Source: Owenia fusiformis (lineage: Eukaryota; Annelida; Polychaeta; Sabellida; Oweniidae). Taken from it: 64,000 nt of DNA. Both the position numbers and the translations under genes were made by a program. Positions 24,583 through 38,600 of this stretch are shown here, piece after piece. The stretch covers positions 20,194,822 through 20,258,821 of the forward strand of contig CAIIXF020000008.1 in NCBI GenBank assembly GCA_903813345.2. Direction: 5' to 3'. The stretch's first letter is position 1; each line of letters starts with the position of its first letter. The notes under the pieces are model-generated. The model made no database searches and was not told where the DNA came from. It was given only the letters and a program-made list of their open reading frames with translations.

Positions 24583-25824
24583 CTAACCCTGCATACTAGA
24601 TACCAGGGCATCACGGAAGGCAGTACTGTCTTCTATCATCCTGGTTGTGGAAGGAAGGTTGTTCCAATCTGTTATTGTTCTGGGAAAGAAGCTATTCTTG
24701 TAGGTATCAGTTCTGGCAAAGGGAGGGATGAATTGTTGGGCTCTTCTGCCAGTTCTGTTAGATTTCTCGATGTAGGGGGGAATGGGTATTGCTATTTCAT
24801 TATGAAGGGCTTTATGGAATAGGGTGAGTCTCTTGGTTTGTCTTCGGTTCTCAAGCGGTTTCCATTCCAAATCTTTGTAAATGTTGGTGATGGTTCCTGG
24901 CTCCCTAGAGTACTGTTTGGTCACAAACCTTGCTGCCTGACGCTGAACCATCTCTACTCGTGCTTTGTCTTTCTTCTGGTAAGGGTCCCAAACTGAAGAA
25001 GAGTATTCTAAGTGGGGCCTGACCAGAGAATTATAAGCCGTGGCTTTGATGTTGCGTGGGCAGCTGTGGAGGTTTCGCCTCAGGAAGCCAAGGGAACGGT
25101 TGGCTTTGTTCACTATGTTGTTGATGTGAGTGGTCCACTTCATGTTGGATTCTAGTTCCACACCAAGGTAGGGGTTATGGGGTACATCCTGTAGTACTTG
25201 GCCTTTCATGATGTATGCGGCAGTTCTTGGCTCGCGTTTTCTGTGTACTCTCAATGTGTAGCATTTTTTGGCATTGAAGTCCATCTGCCACCGTTCAGCC
25301 CACTGTTGTAGTTTGGTGAGGTCATTCTGCAGTTCAGCTTCATCTGCCGCTGACTTGATGGTTCGGTAGAGTACACAGTCATCGGCAAACAGTCTCACAG
25401 ATGATGTGAGTCCATCGCCAATGTCATTGATATACAGGAGAAACATCAAAGGACCAAGCACAGTGCCTTGTGGGACTCCAGATGTTACCTTGGCTGGTTT
25501 AGATATTTCCCCATTTACAACTACCTTCTGTGTTCTGCTAGTTAGCCATTCTGTGATCCAGGTCTTGGTCTTGTCCCTGATGCCGTAATACTCTAACTTC
25601 ACAAGCAACCGTTGATGGGCTACGGTATCAAAAGCCTTGCTAAAGTCGAGTATCAGGACATCAGATTGACAACCAAAATCCAGTGATCTCACAAGATCTT
25701 CTACAGTGAGGACCAGCTGGGATTCACAGGAGTGCTTACCTCTGAAGCCATGTTGGTAATGATGATTTGTTATTTTAGATTTTTTCAACAAAAATGTGAT
25801 GAAAATAATATCAAAGGCTTTCAA
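24583..25824 (-). mobile_element. 5'-truncated LINE reverse transcriptase (413 codons, uninterrupted)
   Basis: Non-LTR retrotransposon reverse transcriptase inserted in XPO1 intron 1 in the same orientation as the gene. Visible RT motifs in order: HGFRGKHSCESQL (about residues 24-36), palm motif A LILDFSKAFDTVAHQRLL (about 77-94), motif B SGVPQGTVLGPL (about 134-145) and the catalytic FADD box RLFADDCVLY (about 163-172). The thumb/C-terminal region follows, with an LEYSSSVWDPYQ stretch. The apurinic endonuclease and the first RT motifs are missing, so this is a 5'-truncated copy, but the remaining frame is intact, which suggests a fairly recent insertion. A Jockey/CR1-type clade is likely; it was not assigned by alignment. 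Confidence 0.92.
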
Positions 25825-26330
25825 TGAATAACAACAAAGAAAAAGGCAGAGTCACAATTTATATGACTAATTCGACCCAAACCAATATTACATTAGAGAT
25901 GTAAAAGTGATGTCAGTCATTCCAGACATTGTTTTTTGAAATTTCATACAAGATTTACAATTAGACCTACCACCCCTATAAGACAAGTATTTCAAAGAAT
26001 GGAACCACCCAACTGATGAAGATACATATTGAACTCGTCTATAATAGGGGTGGTAAAGAAATAATTAAACATGCTTGAAATAAAGATACGTTATTTAGAA
26101 ATCATAAAATTACTACAAATCGTGTAAACGCTTCAGTACATGAACATCGACAAAGAAATATTCTCATATCTGCTATTTTTATCCAAATATTACATTTGTT
26201 GTTATTTTCAGAGAGCAGACAACAAACATGGCGGCGCCCATGCAGAATGTGAAAATACTGTTTCTAGCTGTTTCCTACACCTCTTACAACTAAATATGGT
26301 GACTTTGAATTGAGAATACGAGACACTTAC

Positions 26331-26455
26331 CCCTTTTAACTGGAAGAAAGGATTTTGAAATGCATTTGAGGTTCCAAGCAGTGAAAAAGCAGTTTCTATG
26401 TGACCGGTTGGAACTGGTACTGAACCGCCATTTTCGTTAAACATCGGTAAATTCC
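26331..26455 (-). other. XPO1: Probable XPO1 5' non-coding leader exon and promoter edge
   Basis: The first coding exon of XPO1 is preceded by a splice acceptor (TTGTAG at about 20530-20535), so a leader exon must lie upstream. The best candidate ends at a strong donor, GGTAAGTG, at 26331/26330 on the minus strand. Just inside it is an AAAATGGCGGT motif (about 26422-26432), which resembles the YY1 initiator element common at housekeeping-gene starts. The transcription start is inferred at roughly 26.45 kb, which gives a first intron of about 5.8 kb filled with repeats. RNA evidence was not available. Confidence 0.45.
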
Positions 26456-26460
26456 GTCAT

Positions 26461-28094
26461 GGAAAAATCCATGAAGAAAATTCTCAGTATTGTGTGTTCG
26501 AGACTAATACATGCTAGCATAAGTAGCTGATAATAAAACCAATTGCTCTTTTTCATTTATATTGAAGTTACAGTTGCCAAATACCTTGGATTAAGAAATA
26601 CGACTATTCGATTATTTCCGTAACTTTATTATGGTCGATAATATTTTATGGAAACAGATGAGGGTTGGCATGGTTCAGTGGTTGCGTCTATTACTCAGGT
26701 GCTGGTTTATCTAATGATGACCAACTCTCTTATTAATCCTCTAAATTCCGGTCAGTCGTTGAATTTAAGTATTAAAAGGGTTCATTCTGCTGAGAATAAC
26801 TTGTTAATAAGACGTTAATGTGGGGGCGATGTCTGGCTCCATGAATGTTTGGCCAAAAAATAGTATAAGCCCTTTGCGTAGTGATTTAAAATTACTATTT
26901 TGTAAACAAAGGCCTATTTTAAACCACGCATGGATTGCTAACTTCAGAAACGATTATTGTAATAATCTCAATGCCTCCCTGTATGTAAAATAGATGATCA
27001 AAATGGAACTTATTTTAATTTGAATACTCAAGCTTCCGATATTCCATAACGTAGTGTTGGTACTATATATGATATGGTAAATCGGTTCATTCAAAATAAT
27101 AGTTTTTCAGAGATCCAGACCATAATTTTTTACTTTGTTTTTGACCGGGAATTTCAAGGTTTGTTCATTCATTTTGTTTCTAATTATGGCCTGTGTCTAA
27201 GCCAGCAGTAGTGGTCATCCGCTAGACCTCGGCTCTTCTAGATTATAAGTTCTAAAATTGTGTTTCAAATTGTATTTCAATTTTAGATCTATGCCCTTCA
27301 CCTTCAGGCAGAATTTGGCAGGGACTGTTCATGTGTTGTCAGCTGAGAGGGGGGGGGGGGTTCTTATTTTGTGTGTTTACATGCTTTCACTTCTGTTGGT
27401 CAATATTTGACGGGCAGCCCACAGAACACCATCCTTACTCTATTCTATTGAAAGAAGAAAACTTCTACAAAAAAACTGAATAAGAGAAATCAATAGATCT
27501 AAAGATGAATAAGAGAGATCAATAGATCTAAACATGACTATGAGGCAGCCCTCGGGGGGGCAGCTCCTAGTCTAGCTATCAGGGCGAAGTTTGGTCTAAC
27601 ATCTTCTTCCTTATTCCTATTTTATTTGATTGGGGCCTTTCCATATGGCAATATTCATCAAGGGCTCTATGTATTCATCAACCAGTAGAACTGACTAATC
27701 GTTAAGAATCTATAATTCTACACAAGGAGTGCCACTTATAGATTTTTCAAATTCCTTCCAAGTCGACGGCGAAACAACTAGCGGGTGAAATTGAAACTAA
27801 TTTTTCTGGCTGCTCGAATCGATAAAATCTCTGATAGTGCAAGTCTTTTTATGAAAACGTTTCCTATACCACTTGACGATTATAAGAAAGCATTAAAAGT
27901 CGAATCCAAAGCGTAATCTGATATAAAAGTGAAAAATATTGTGCGGACATTTAGATACAATTTTAAAAGCTAAAACACATTCAAAGCATTCATTTTACGA
28001 TAGGCCCAGGATCAGTGGATGCGACTCGGCAGTCCACGTTGCTTCTTGATATTTGTCATGTTCCCATAAGGTTGGACCATGGGCTCTATCAGAT
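26461..28094. other. Spacer between XPO1 and the 1,451-bp repeats
   Basis: No gene is recognised. It contains a poly-G run at about 27350-27360 and a short direct repeat with ATCAATAGATCTAAA at 27489-27535. A 22-codon ATG-initiated frame at 26228-26293 (plus) lies just left of this spacer, overlapping the XPO1 promoter side, and is not supported. Confidence 0.4.
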
Positions 28095-31000
28095 GGATAT
28101 AGTCCTGAGTAAGGACATTAGCGGTTACCGTTAGTGATTTGGTTTTCTGAATAAAAAGTCATTTTCTCCTTCCCTACCCCATTGGAGCGCCATCTATAGT
28201 TTGGGAAGTGAATCGGGACTAAATATTTATAGGGTAGGTCCTAATTTATCTGAAAACATGTCAGAGTTCAGTGGGAAATCTCATTTTAAGCTGGCGGCGG
28301 AGTGATTTTGACCTTGGTGATTTTACCAGAATTCTCCAGGAGGAGTGAGTAGCTCCCATAATTCTTTCATATTCTATCGTATTCGGGGATTCCCCATTAC
28401 ATCATCTCTTGCATCATCTCCAATCAAATTGCAGGATTCGATCACGTGAACAATCATGAGCACGTGCTCCCTCAGTGCTGCGCATGCGCAGAGTTAAATT
28501 TGAAATCCTGGGAATGGCGTTAACATCAGTTCAACATCATCATTTCAAACCTACGGTAATACTATTGAAGTTACTCGATCCATACTTGTAGAGAATACTC
28601 ATAAAACTACAGTGAACATTTGGAGATCCATTTCAATGGCAATTTGAGGCCTGTTTATAAAATTTGTTTTCGAACGTGCTAATATGATAGGGCATCTTTG
28701 GGAAATCTCCCCCCCTGAGAATTCTCTGAGAAATCTGACGATAGAGGGGGTTAGTGTCTTCAAGTTTATTTATTTCAAAAATTCGGTGGACAACCCATGG
28801 TAAGATTGTTATAGCAGGCTAGGCGAGTCTCTCCCGAACACTGTGGTATGCTGCACTAGGCTTGGATACTAATCGTTAATAAGATACAGGGTAAAATGTT
28901 ATAATGGCCACCTATGGGAAACTCTACTGTGATCTTCAACCTATTAGAAGGCGCTTTTTGGGGCATTTTGAAGGTTTTATCCCTTTTTGAGGTTTTTTAG
29001 TTCATTGAGAAGCCTAATAGCGCATATCATATTAAAGGGCTGTATCTTAGCTGAACAATGCTACCAAAATCGTGACATTTTGAAGCAATTTTGGTGTTTT
29101 GGGGGCGAGGCCACTGTGCCAAGTACCTCGAATTCCATTCTCCCGTGCCATTCAATTGTTTTCGGGGCAGTTTTGAATGAACCTTTGTTTCTTCCTACCA
29201 ATATGACGTCATAAGATGCAATTGAACGCCTTGGCATGGATATCACTTGAAAGATAGTAGAAATCGCTTTCCAATGATACCCCATATGGCCATGTTCACC
29301 TCAGTTGGGTGTACTCAATCTGTGATGCAATCTGTAAGGTGTACCCCTACCCCGAAGAAATTTCAAGAAATCTCAAAATCAAATATCCTGAATTTTGCTA
29401 AAAGGACCTGTGTCTATAAGGATTGACTTTTCCTCCGTGCTTTTTCTCAAATATAGGATTGTTATATACCATTGTGATCGGGATAATGCCTACAATGCTA
29501 ATATAACCATGTTGGAAGAAAACAAACTAATTCAGTTTACTATTAGGATATAGTCCTGAGTAAGGACATTAGCGGTTACCGTTAGTGATTTGGTTTTCTG
29601 AATAAAAAGTCATTTTCTCCTTCCCTACCCCATTGGAGCGCCATCTAGCGTTTGGGAAGTGAATCGGGACTAAATATTTATAGGGTAGGTCCTAATTTAT
29701 CTGAAAACATGTCAGAGTTCAGTGGGAAATCTCATTTTAAGCTGGCGGCGGAGTGATTTTGACCTTGGTGATTTTACCAGAATTCTCCAGGAGGAGTGAG
29801 TAGCTCCCATAATTCTTTCATATTCTATCGTATTCGGGGATTCCCCATTACATCATCTCTTGCATCATCTCCAATCAAATTGCAGGATTCGATCACGTGA
29901 ACAATCATGAGCACGTGCTCCCTCAGTGCTGCGCATGCGCAGAGTTAAATTTGAAATCCTGGGAATGGCGTTAACATCAGTTCAACATCATCATTTCAAA
30001 CCTACGGTAATACTATTGAAGTTACTCGATCCATACTTGTAGAGAATACTCATAAAACTACAGTGAACATTTGGAGATCCATTTCAATGGCAATTTGAGG
30101 CCTGTTTATAAAATTTGTTTTCGAACGTGCTAATATGATAGGGCATCTTTGGGAAATCTCCCCCCCTGAGAATTCTCTGAGAAATCTGACGATAGAGGGG
30201 GTTAGTGTCTTCAAGTTTATTTATTTCAAAAATTCGGTGGACAACCCATGGTAAGATTGTTATAGCAGGCTAGGCGAGTCTCTCCCGAACACTGTGGTAT
30301 GCTGCACTAGGCTTGGATACTAATCGTTAATAAGATACAGGGTAAAATGTTATAATGGCCACCTATGGGAAACTCTACTGTGATCTTCAACCTATTCGAA
30401 GGCGCTTTTTGGGGCATTTTGAAGGTTTTATCCCTTTTTGAGGTTTTTTAGTTCATTGAGAAGCCTAATAGCGCATATCATATTAAAGGGCTGTATCTTA
30501 GCTGAACAATGCTACCAAAATCATGACATTTTGAAGCAATTTTGGTGTTTTGGGGGCGAGGCCACTGTGCCAAGTACCTCGAATTCCATTCTCCCGTGCC
30601 ATTCAATTGTTTTCGGGGCAGTTTTGAATGAACCTTTGTTTCTTCCTACCAATATGACGTCATAAGATGCAATTGAACGCCTTGGCATGGATATCACTTG
30701 AAAGATAGTAGAAATCGCTTTCCAATGATACCCCATATGGCCATGTTCACCTCAGTTGGGTGTACTCAATCTGTGATGCAATCTGTAAGGTGTACCCCTA
30801 CCCCAAAGAAATTTCAAGAAATCTCAAAATCAAATATCCTGAATTTTGCTAAAAGGACCTGTGTCTATAAGGATTGACTTTTCCTCCGTGCTTTTTCTCA
30901 AATATAGGATTGTTATATACCATTGTGATCGGGATAATGCCTACAATGCTAATATAACCATGTTGGAAGAAAACAAACTAATTCAGTTTACTATTAGGAT

Positions 31001-31843
31001 ATAGTCCTGAGTAAGGACATTAGCGGTTACCGTTAGTGATTTGGTTTTCTGAATAAAAAGTCATTTTCTCCTTCCCTACCCCATTGGAGCGCCATCTAGC
31101 GTTTGGGAAGTGAATCGGGACTAAATATTTATAGGGTAGGTCCTAATTTATCTGAAAACATGTCAGAGTTCAGTGGGAAATCTCATTTTAAGCTGGCGGC
31201 GGAGTGATTTTGACCTTGGTGATTTTACCAGAATTCTCCAGGAGGAGTGAGTAGCTCCCATAATTCTTTCATATTCTATCGTATTCGGGGATTCCCCATT
31301 ACATCATCTCTTGCATCATCTCCAATCAAATTGCAGGATTCGATCACGTGAACAATCATGAGCACGTGCTCCCTCAGTGCTGCGCATGCGCAGAGTTAAA
31401 TTTGAAATCCTGGGAATGGCGTTAACATCAGTTCAACATCATCATTTCAAACCTACGGTAATACTATTGAAGTTACTCGATCCATACTTGTAGAGAATAC
31501 TCATAAAACTACAGTGAACATTTGGAGATCCATTTCAATGGCAATTTGAGGCCTGTTTATAAAATTTGTTTTCGAACGTGCTAATATGATAGGGCATCTT
31601 TGGGAAATCTCCCCCCCTGAGAATTCTCTGAGAAATCTGACGATAGAGGGGGTTAGTGTCTTCAAGTTTATTTATTTCAAAAATTCGGTGGACAACCCAT
31701 GGTAAGATTGTTATAGCAGGCTAGGCGAGTCTCTCCCGAACACTGTGGTATGCTGCACTAGGCTTGGATACTAATCGTTTATAAGATACAGGGTAAAATG
31801 TTATAATGGCCACCTATGGGAAACTCTACTGTGATCTTCAACC
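28095..31843. repeat. Tandem 1,451-bp unit, 2.6 copies, nearly identical
   Basis: Unit starts are at 28095, 29546 and 30997 (the GGATATAGTCCTGAGTAAGG marker), exactly 1,451 bp apart. The third copy stops at 31843 after about 847 bp. Only a handful of substitutions separate copies, for example CTATAG versus CTAGCG near 28196/29647. The flanks carry the inverted motif CCATGGGCTCTA (28079-28090) / TAGAGCCCATGG (31849-31860). Each unit contains two CACGTG E-boxes and the palindrome TGCGCATGCGCA. No ATG-initiated frame of useful length is present; the 75-codon frame at 28987 and its copy at 30438 begin with TTG. Confidence 0.92.
28443..28490. promoter_or_regulatory. E-box pair and NRF1-like palindrome in repeat copy 1
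   Basis: CACGTG at 28443-28448 and 28461-28466, then TGCGCATGCGCA at 28479-28490, which fits the NRF1 consensus YGCGCAYGCGCR. The same block recurs at 29894-29941 and 31345-31392. Such motifs are common in animal housekeeping promoters; promoter function here is inference. Confidence 0.45.
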
Positions 31844-32641
31844 GATGGTAGAGCCCATGGTTGGACCTAGATGGTCGATGCCATGGTGTGTTCGGTTCTG
31901 CTTTTTAACAGATTGTTAATTGTTGGAAATTACCATTTCGTAAATGCGCATTAGCTAAAATAACATAGATCAAGAAAATGTCTGCTGCAGAAAAACGCTG
32001 ATGAGTGAGAAAGATATAAGCATCAGATAAGCAATGATACAATTAACGAGTTGTCAGAGCCAAACAGAAACATAGTTTCTACGAATCAGTCATTTATTGA
32101 ATCCAGAATGAGGCTCATGATGTCACATTTAAAGGGACACTACAACTTTTGTTTTTTTAGTTTTTACATTATATATAATGTAATGGCACCTATCCTAACA
32201 GGTGCATAGCTACCCTTCCTTCAGGGGGGTATGATTGTGATGAAGCGTTCGCACCCGCCCCCTGGCAACGCCAGTATGCCTATATATTAAATACATGGTA
32301 ACCATAGCAGCTTGTTTTGTTTTACATTCTCATGATCATAGCAGAATATGAATATTGTGAAAGAACAAAATTACAGAACCAAGACCCAAACGGAGGGATT
32401 CAAAAAATGAATCGAAAATTTTGAAACCATCTGGTGAACAGTTTTCCCTCTCAGTTGCATGACTTATGTTACTGTGTAGTCAAAAAATATTGTGCTCTAA
32501 AGTTTCTGGCACTTTGCATGTGGCACAGCTAGTAGCTTGAATAGTAAAAGTGTAATTTTGCACTGACTTAAAAAAATATTATGATTTAATAACAAAAGTG
32601 GCTGGAAAATATGTTTGTTCTTTTTCAGAATTCAAAATAAA
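31844..32641. other. Upstream region of the ZNF410-like gene
   Basis: No complete gene is seen. The coding start exon is entered through an acceptor (TTTTTCAG ending at 32628), so a non-coding leader exon must lie further left; I could not place it. The stretch near 32200-32280 contains a C/G-rich repeat fragment. Confidence 0.4.
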
Positions 32642-35600
32642 ATGGAAGAACAGCAAATACTAGGAGTTAGGAGATCCTCTCGAAAATCTGCAAAAGCCTA
32701 TCAAGCAGGTCGTTACAAGTTCTCTCACAGTTTGGAAGACACAATCCAAAAGGTGCATGTGGCTAGTAAAACAGTGAAGAAGACAACAACATTGAGACCT
32801 AAATTAAAGCATTCAGTATCAGAACCATATAAACACCCAATAAGTGATTCCAACATTAGTGATAATAACACCCAGCTCGTTCATCATCAAATCCCTTCAG
32901 ACATTGAACAATTTAAAGATCCTAGCGTAGATGAAGCTATATTAGCCGACTATGACGAAGCTCAATCATCTAAGTGTTATAACTCAAATCCTGAACTATC
33001 AAGTGCTTATTCAATTGACACACTTAATGAAAATGATAGAGTGAAAGACCAAAGTGATGCTGCATACATCAATGATGCATCTCAACTCGATACTGATGAT
33101 GCAAGGCACAGTGAAATGGAAATAACTACCACTAATGCCCTTGACACACATAATGAAGGTGATAACTCAATCTGTAATGTGAATGCCCATTCAGACAATA
33201 TGGCACAATTACATGTTGTTCCTCAGGAAGAATCAGAAGAAATACTCCGCAGGTCAGTGTCAGATCCGAATGAACAAAACCCATCTGTTGATCAGAACAT
33301 GGAAAATACATGTAGAATTAGAATATCTAACTATCCAGACAATACAACCACAAACAATGGTGAAGCTACTAATCAAGTTCACGAAATAGATTCTGGGCCT
33401 TCTGATATTCGAGTAAAGTTCCCTCAGAATCAGGATGAACAAATTGAAGTGCTTACGACACAGGAAGGAGAGCTCGTATGTGTGATGCCCGATGTACACA
33501 ACAATCAACAAATCTTAATGAACTGTCCTCAAGGAACTCCAGTTTTAGTATTATCAAACAACCTCGAAAAGGGTACAGTTGAAGCAAGTGTGCTGATTGA
33601 TAGACCAGACTTTGCCCAGTTATTGGCCTTTCAAAGTGGGATGCCTGCCACATTACCTGAACTTGGAATTTTGGGAGGACAGGCTCCAAGCACACCTAGC
33701 CAAAGTGTCACCCAAGCAAAACAGAAAAATACTGGTAAGATAAAATGAAATTAAATTAAATCTGCATATTCAATATTCTGACTTCACTGCTTATTTAGTG
33801 TTATCAGATATGAGAAAGGCGAGGCTCCTCACCAACATTGCGATTAAAATCCAATCGCTTTACAATTATTTCTTCTGCTTTGTTTTATTTGCTTTGCCTA
33901 TTTTCGATCATGGCTATATGTCACTGACTTCAATGTAACTGAAACAATATCAATCCTAGCACCAGGGGGCCATCGACAGAAACTTCATGAAGTTACAAAT
34001 CTAAGTCCTATTATAATAATTATGTTTGACATCATATCCATAGTTTCATCCTTAGTTTCATCAATTTATTTAGAAATTCTTAAATCAACAAAGTTTCTGC
34101 GATTAAATGACTACTAGATTTCCTGTTCAACTTTGCCTATCTTGGTTGCAATATTGTATGTTACTTAAAGCAGATATGAAATGGTATTTTTAACCTAAAG
34201 GAATCAATATAATTTTTTGATAGATGTATTTGGACATGTTTTCTCATCAGTAGTGTGAAAACTATTTCACTCTAACGATCGTTATAGCTGCTTAATAAGC
34301 AATATTCGAATTGGTTGTGACGTTATTGGCCCCCACGTGATCTCTCACTGGTCCCCACGTGGCCCGTTATGGTCCATTAGATCATGACGTCATAATGCCA
34401 AAATATTTTGTTATTTGTTTACACAACAATCCTATGGTTGCCGTGACGTTGTGATTACTATGGAACCAATAAACCAAAGCTATATTTTGTATATGACGTT
34501 ACTAATCACGTGGGGGCCAATTTGATTAGTCACTTAGTTTTATTTCGTTATCTATGACCGTTAGCAGTTATCTAACATTTATTTTATAATGGCTGTCGCA
34601 AGACCTCTATGGTGGGCTTACAATGGAGAAAACCGCATTTTTGTAGCTGCAAGTTGAGAAAAGCTATTTCAGTTGTCCTTTAATCAACTAAATCAACTAC
34701 ATGTATAGATTTAAACATGTTAAAGGACTTCCGTTTTATATGTTATTTCAGCTACAAAATACTACCTCTGTGATATAGAGGGATGTAACAAAGGCTTCAC
34801 TACTATGGCTTATCTCAAGTATCATAAAGTGACTCATAATGGAGAGAAGCCACTTAAGTGTTCATATGAAGACTGTAATAGGACATTCGCATGGCACACG
34901 CATCTCAGATATCACCAATTAACCCATACGTAGGTATTTCCAGTTTGAGTTTTTCATTTTATAGCGTTTGATTTATTGAGAAAAATAATTAAACATAGAG
35001 AATACTTGTACTGAAATAAATACATGTATAGACAGATATCCCATGTTCAGTACTTGTGCATGTACATGTGTATTATTCTATATTTGAAGACAAGAGAGAT
35101 TGTTTCATTGCTTGGAGCCTGGATGTAAGAGATCATTCTACACCCATCAAAGATTAGATGTACACAGTAGAGTTCATACAGGGTATAAGCCTTTCATTTG
35201 TGGGGAGACTGGGTGCGGCAAGGCATTCACAACTGCAGGGAATTTGAAAAATCACCGCAGAATCCATTCAGGTATTGATTGAAAATATTGATTTGAAATA
35301 TATTTATCCCTTAAACATGTTTTTGCTATAATATTTCCTGGTCAAAACATCCTTTCTTCCAAAAAATTAATTATGTTTCGATGTCACCACCATATGACAT
35401 ATTGTCATAATTTCCAACATTTTTGTGGATGGCCATCCTGGTTGGTGTTCGGCATCTGTAACAAATGGCAGGTGGGGACATTTTGTATGTTAAGATCCTA
35501 TTGAGCATGTGACTTGATTTATTCATAGAGCTTTTGCACTTTTCATAATACATGTATGAGTAATTACATTTACAATTCTTTTAAAAACTTATTTAATTGT

Positions 35601-38600
35601 TAGGTGAAAGGCCATATGTGTGTGAACACAAATCCTGCAACAGACGATTCTGTGAACAATCAAGCCTTAAGAAACACATGTTAACTCATACAGGTAGCTA
35701 ATTGCAAAGATTCACCAAACATTCCTTACAATTTTCTGTGAATTAAAATCGAACAAGTGGAATTAGTGAGTTATTCGAGTGAAAAGTACTGATTCAGTGG
35801 AATTCTTACATTTATTTGAGACAAAGTTGTTTTCACTTAGATCGCCCAACTGATTTTTTGCAATGTATTTGACATGTAATTTGGGTAAAAAAGGTTTTGT
35901 TTATCTGGCTAAATGTTATCAGAAATGAAACGAGCAAAGCTGCAAAATGACTAAGATAGTATCATTAACAAATGTAAAAGACAATAAATGACCTTTTGTT
36001 CACCTTAACAAAACATTTTTTTGTTATTTCAGGGGAAAAGCCCTACAGCTGTAATATCTGTGGGAAAGCATTCTCACAAAGCGGTTCAAGAAACACACAT
36101 GTAAAAGCTCATAGACGTCAGGATGTAACCAAGGAGACAAATATTCTTGATGATAATGATTTGGTTATCAATGCTAGAGGGGAGATCATACAATACCGTA
36201 TGAAATTACAACATATCGTTATAGGAATTGGAAGGGATGGGGAGGGTAAACTGTCAGAACCAATCTTCAGAATACATCCAAAGTTTTTCTTACAATTCTA
36301 ATTTTTTGGAACATTTGACGAATATAGAGGTTATTGGAGATTCCAGATGCAGAAATGTCTATTTAAAATTCAAAGGAATTGAGAAATAGAACTTTTTAAA
36401 TAAAATTTTGTCAGGCAGCCTTAAAATCAAGGATCATCCTTTTAAAATAAAGTCAAAATGGAAACTTACTCAAAGCTTGTCTCTGTCCCTTCTACTTCTA
36501 AGTCGAGCAAAATCGAATTAAATGTTGACATAAAAATATTTCAACTGGTGAAGTTGATGAAAACAGAAAATTTAAAATCTTGTTTTCTTTGGGAATATAC
36601 ACTTTTTAAAATGTCACCCACTCATATATTGTATATTTGTTTGTATTGTATTTAAAAGGAAAAACACATAAACATTCTTGTGATGAGTGTAAAATTAGTT
36701 CATTTTTCAACTCCATTAGCTTCAATAATTTTATCTGCGAGCTTTTTAAGACCAATGAAAAAAGCAAGACATCACTTGTTAACCAGGTTGATAAAAATAT
36801 TGGCTTTCTTAGTTCAGAAAGGCAGTGATTTTCAATAATTTTGTCATTTCTAGAAAACAAATATTAATTATATTAAAAATTTGTTTTTGATTTTTTAGAG
36901 AATGGGTATCACGACACTGAGACATCTGTTCTTCCTCACCCTGTTGTTGATAACTTTGTTACCGTAGTGACTCAGCCACCAGATGGCTCTAGCTCTGACA
37001 GACAAGGGAATCAGAAAATTGTCTGCGGATCTCTTCCACCTGAAGGTAAAGGGTATTTGTAGTCAGCAATATTTATGGCTGAGACATGCCAAACTCAATC
37101 CCTTGTGGCAGTTGGAATGCATAGCATTTTTAATCTGACAAGATGTTATTACCCGACTACTATACTGCTAAGTAAGAAATTCAGGCAAAAAGTCAAAATC
37201 TAATCTAAACATTCGAGAGAAAAGTTAAGGGGTATATCATAACAAAACAAGAACACAAATGTGTACAAAATGTCCCCACCTATGGGTGATCCCATCAAAT
37301 GATTATCCTAAAAATGAGTAGACGAGACTTTACCGACACAATTTGAGAACGGAATATCAAAAATGGCCACCTTAAAATTTACCCAGAATGCCAAAAAACT
37401 AATCTCTTCTAGATTTTCATACTAAGAATCATCCTTGAAAATTTGAAATTGATCCCTCACACAGTTAACCAGAAAACATGTAAACAAGGCTTTACAAACA
37501 AGATTTTAGGACAGAAAATCCAAAATGGCTGCCTTGACATTTACCCAGAATGCCCAAAAACTAATCAGATCTAGATTTTCATACTAAGAATCATCCCTAA
37601 AAATTTGAAATTGATCTACCAAATGGTTCACCTAAAAGCGCGTAGACAAGACTTTACAGACAAGATTTGAGGATTGAAAATCCAAAATGGCTGCCTTGAC
37701 ATTTACCCAGAATGCCAAAAAACTAATCAGATCTAGATTTTCATACTAAGAATCATCCCTGAAAATTTGAAATTGATCTACCACACGGTTCACCTAAAAA
37801 TGCGTAGACAAGACTTTACGGGCAAGATTTTAAGATGGAAAATCCAAAATGGCTGCCTTGACATTTATCCAGAATGCCAAAAAACTAATCAGATCTAGAT
37901 TTTCATACTAAGAATCATCCCTGAAAATTTGAAATTGATCTACCAAACGGTTCAGCTGAAAATACGAAGACAAGACTTTACAGACAAGATTTTAGGACGG
38001 AAAATCCAAAATGGCCGACAATAAAAAAGTGATTATGAGTTTTTGCTGATTTCTTTTTACAAAATTATCACATATAACTACTGTTAACAATAACATAGGC
38101 TTTTACAACAAAGTACACCTGAAATTATTTATAAAGTTACAAAATAGTTAAAGTATGAAAACTGAAAAACACCGTTCAATATGATACAAAGTATTATCGC
38201 GCGCTAACTTTTCTTAAAACATTGAAAATGGCTGACATGACTGAGCTAACAGGTCCAAAACCTAATCAGATCTAGAATGAAGTGAGCTGAACAAGATGTT
38301 AAAGTTTCAAAAGCAACTGTGAAGCCATTTTTCTTAAAGTTTGCAGACAAGGATTTTAGCATTTGACTTCAAAATGGCCGACAGGAAGTAGGCATTGATT
38401 CAAATTTTTTTCATCCACATCTAGATGCACTCATAAGTTATCCCTGAAAATTTGAAGGTGATATCTGTAGCAGTTTTGGAGAAAACTGCCGGACGTACGG
38501 ACGGACGGACAGACAGACAGACAGACAGACGGACATACGGACAGACGGACAGACAGACGCGCCTAGGCCGACAATATGGCCCCACACTATGTGGTGGAGA

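Noticed and set aside
26228-26293. Short ATG frame starting MAAPMQ with a hydrophobic stretch
   Set aside because: Only 21 codons, no donor or conservation evidence; lies on the antisense side of the XPO1 leader. Chance is more likely.
28987-29214. 75-codon frame repeated at 30438
   Set aside because: It starts with TTG rather than ATG, is duplicated only because the DNA is tandem, and resembles no protein.
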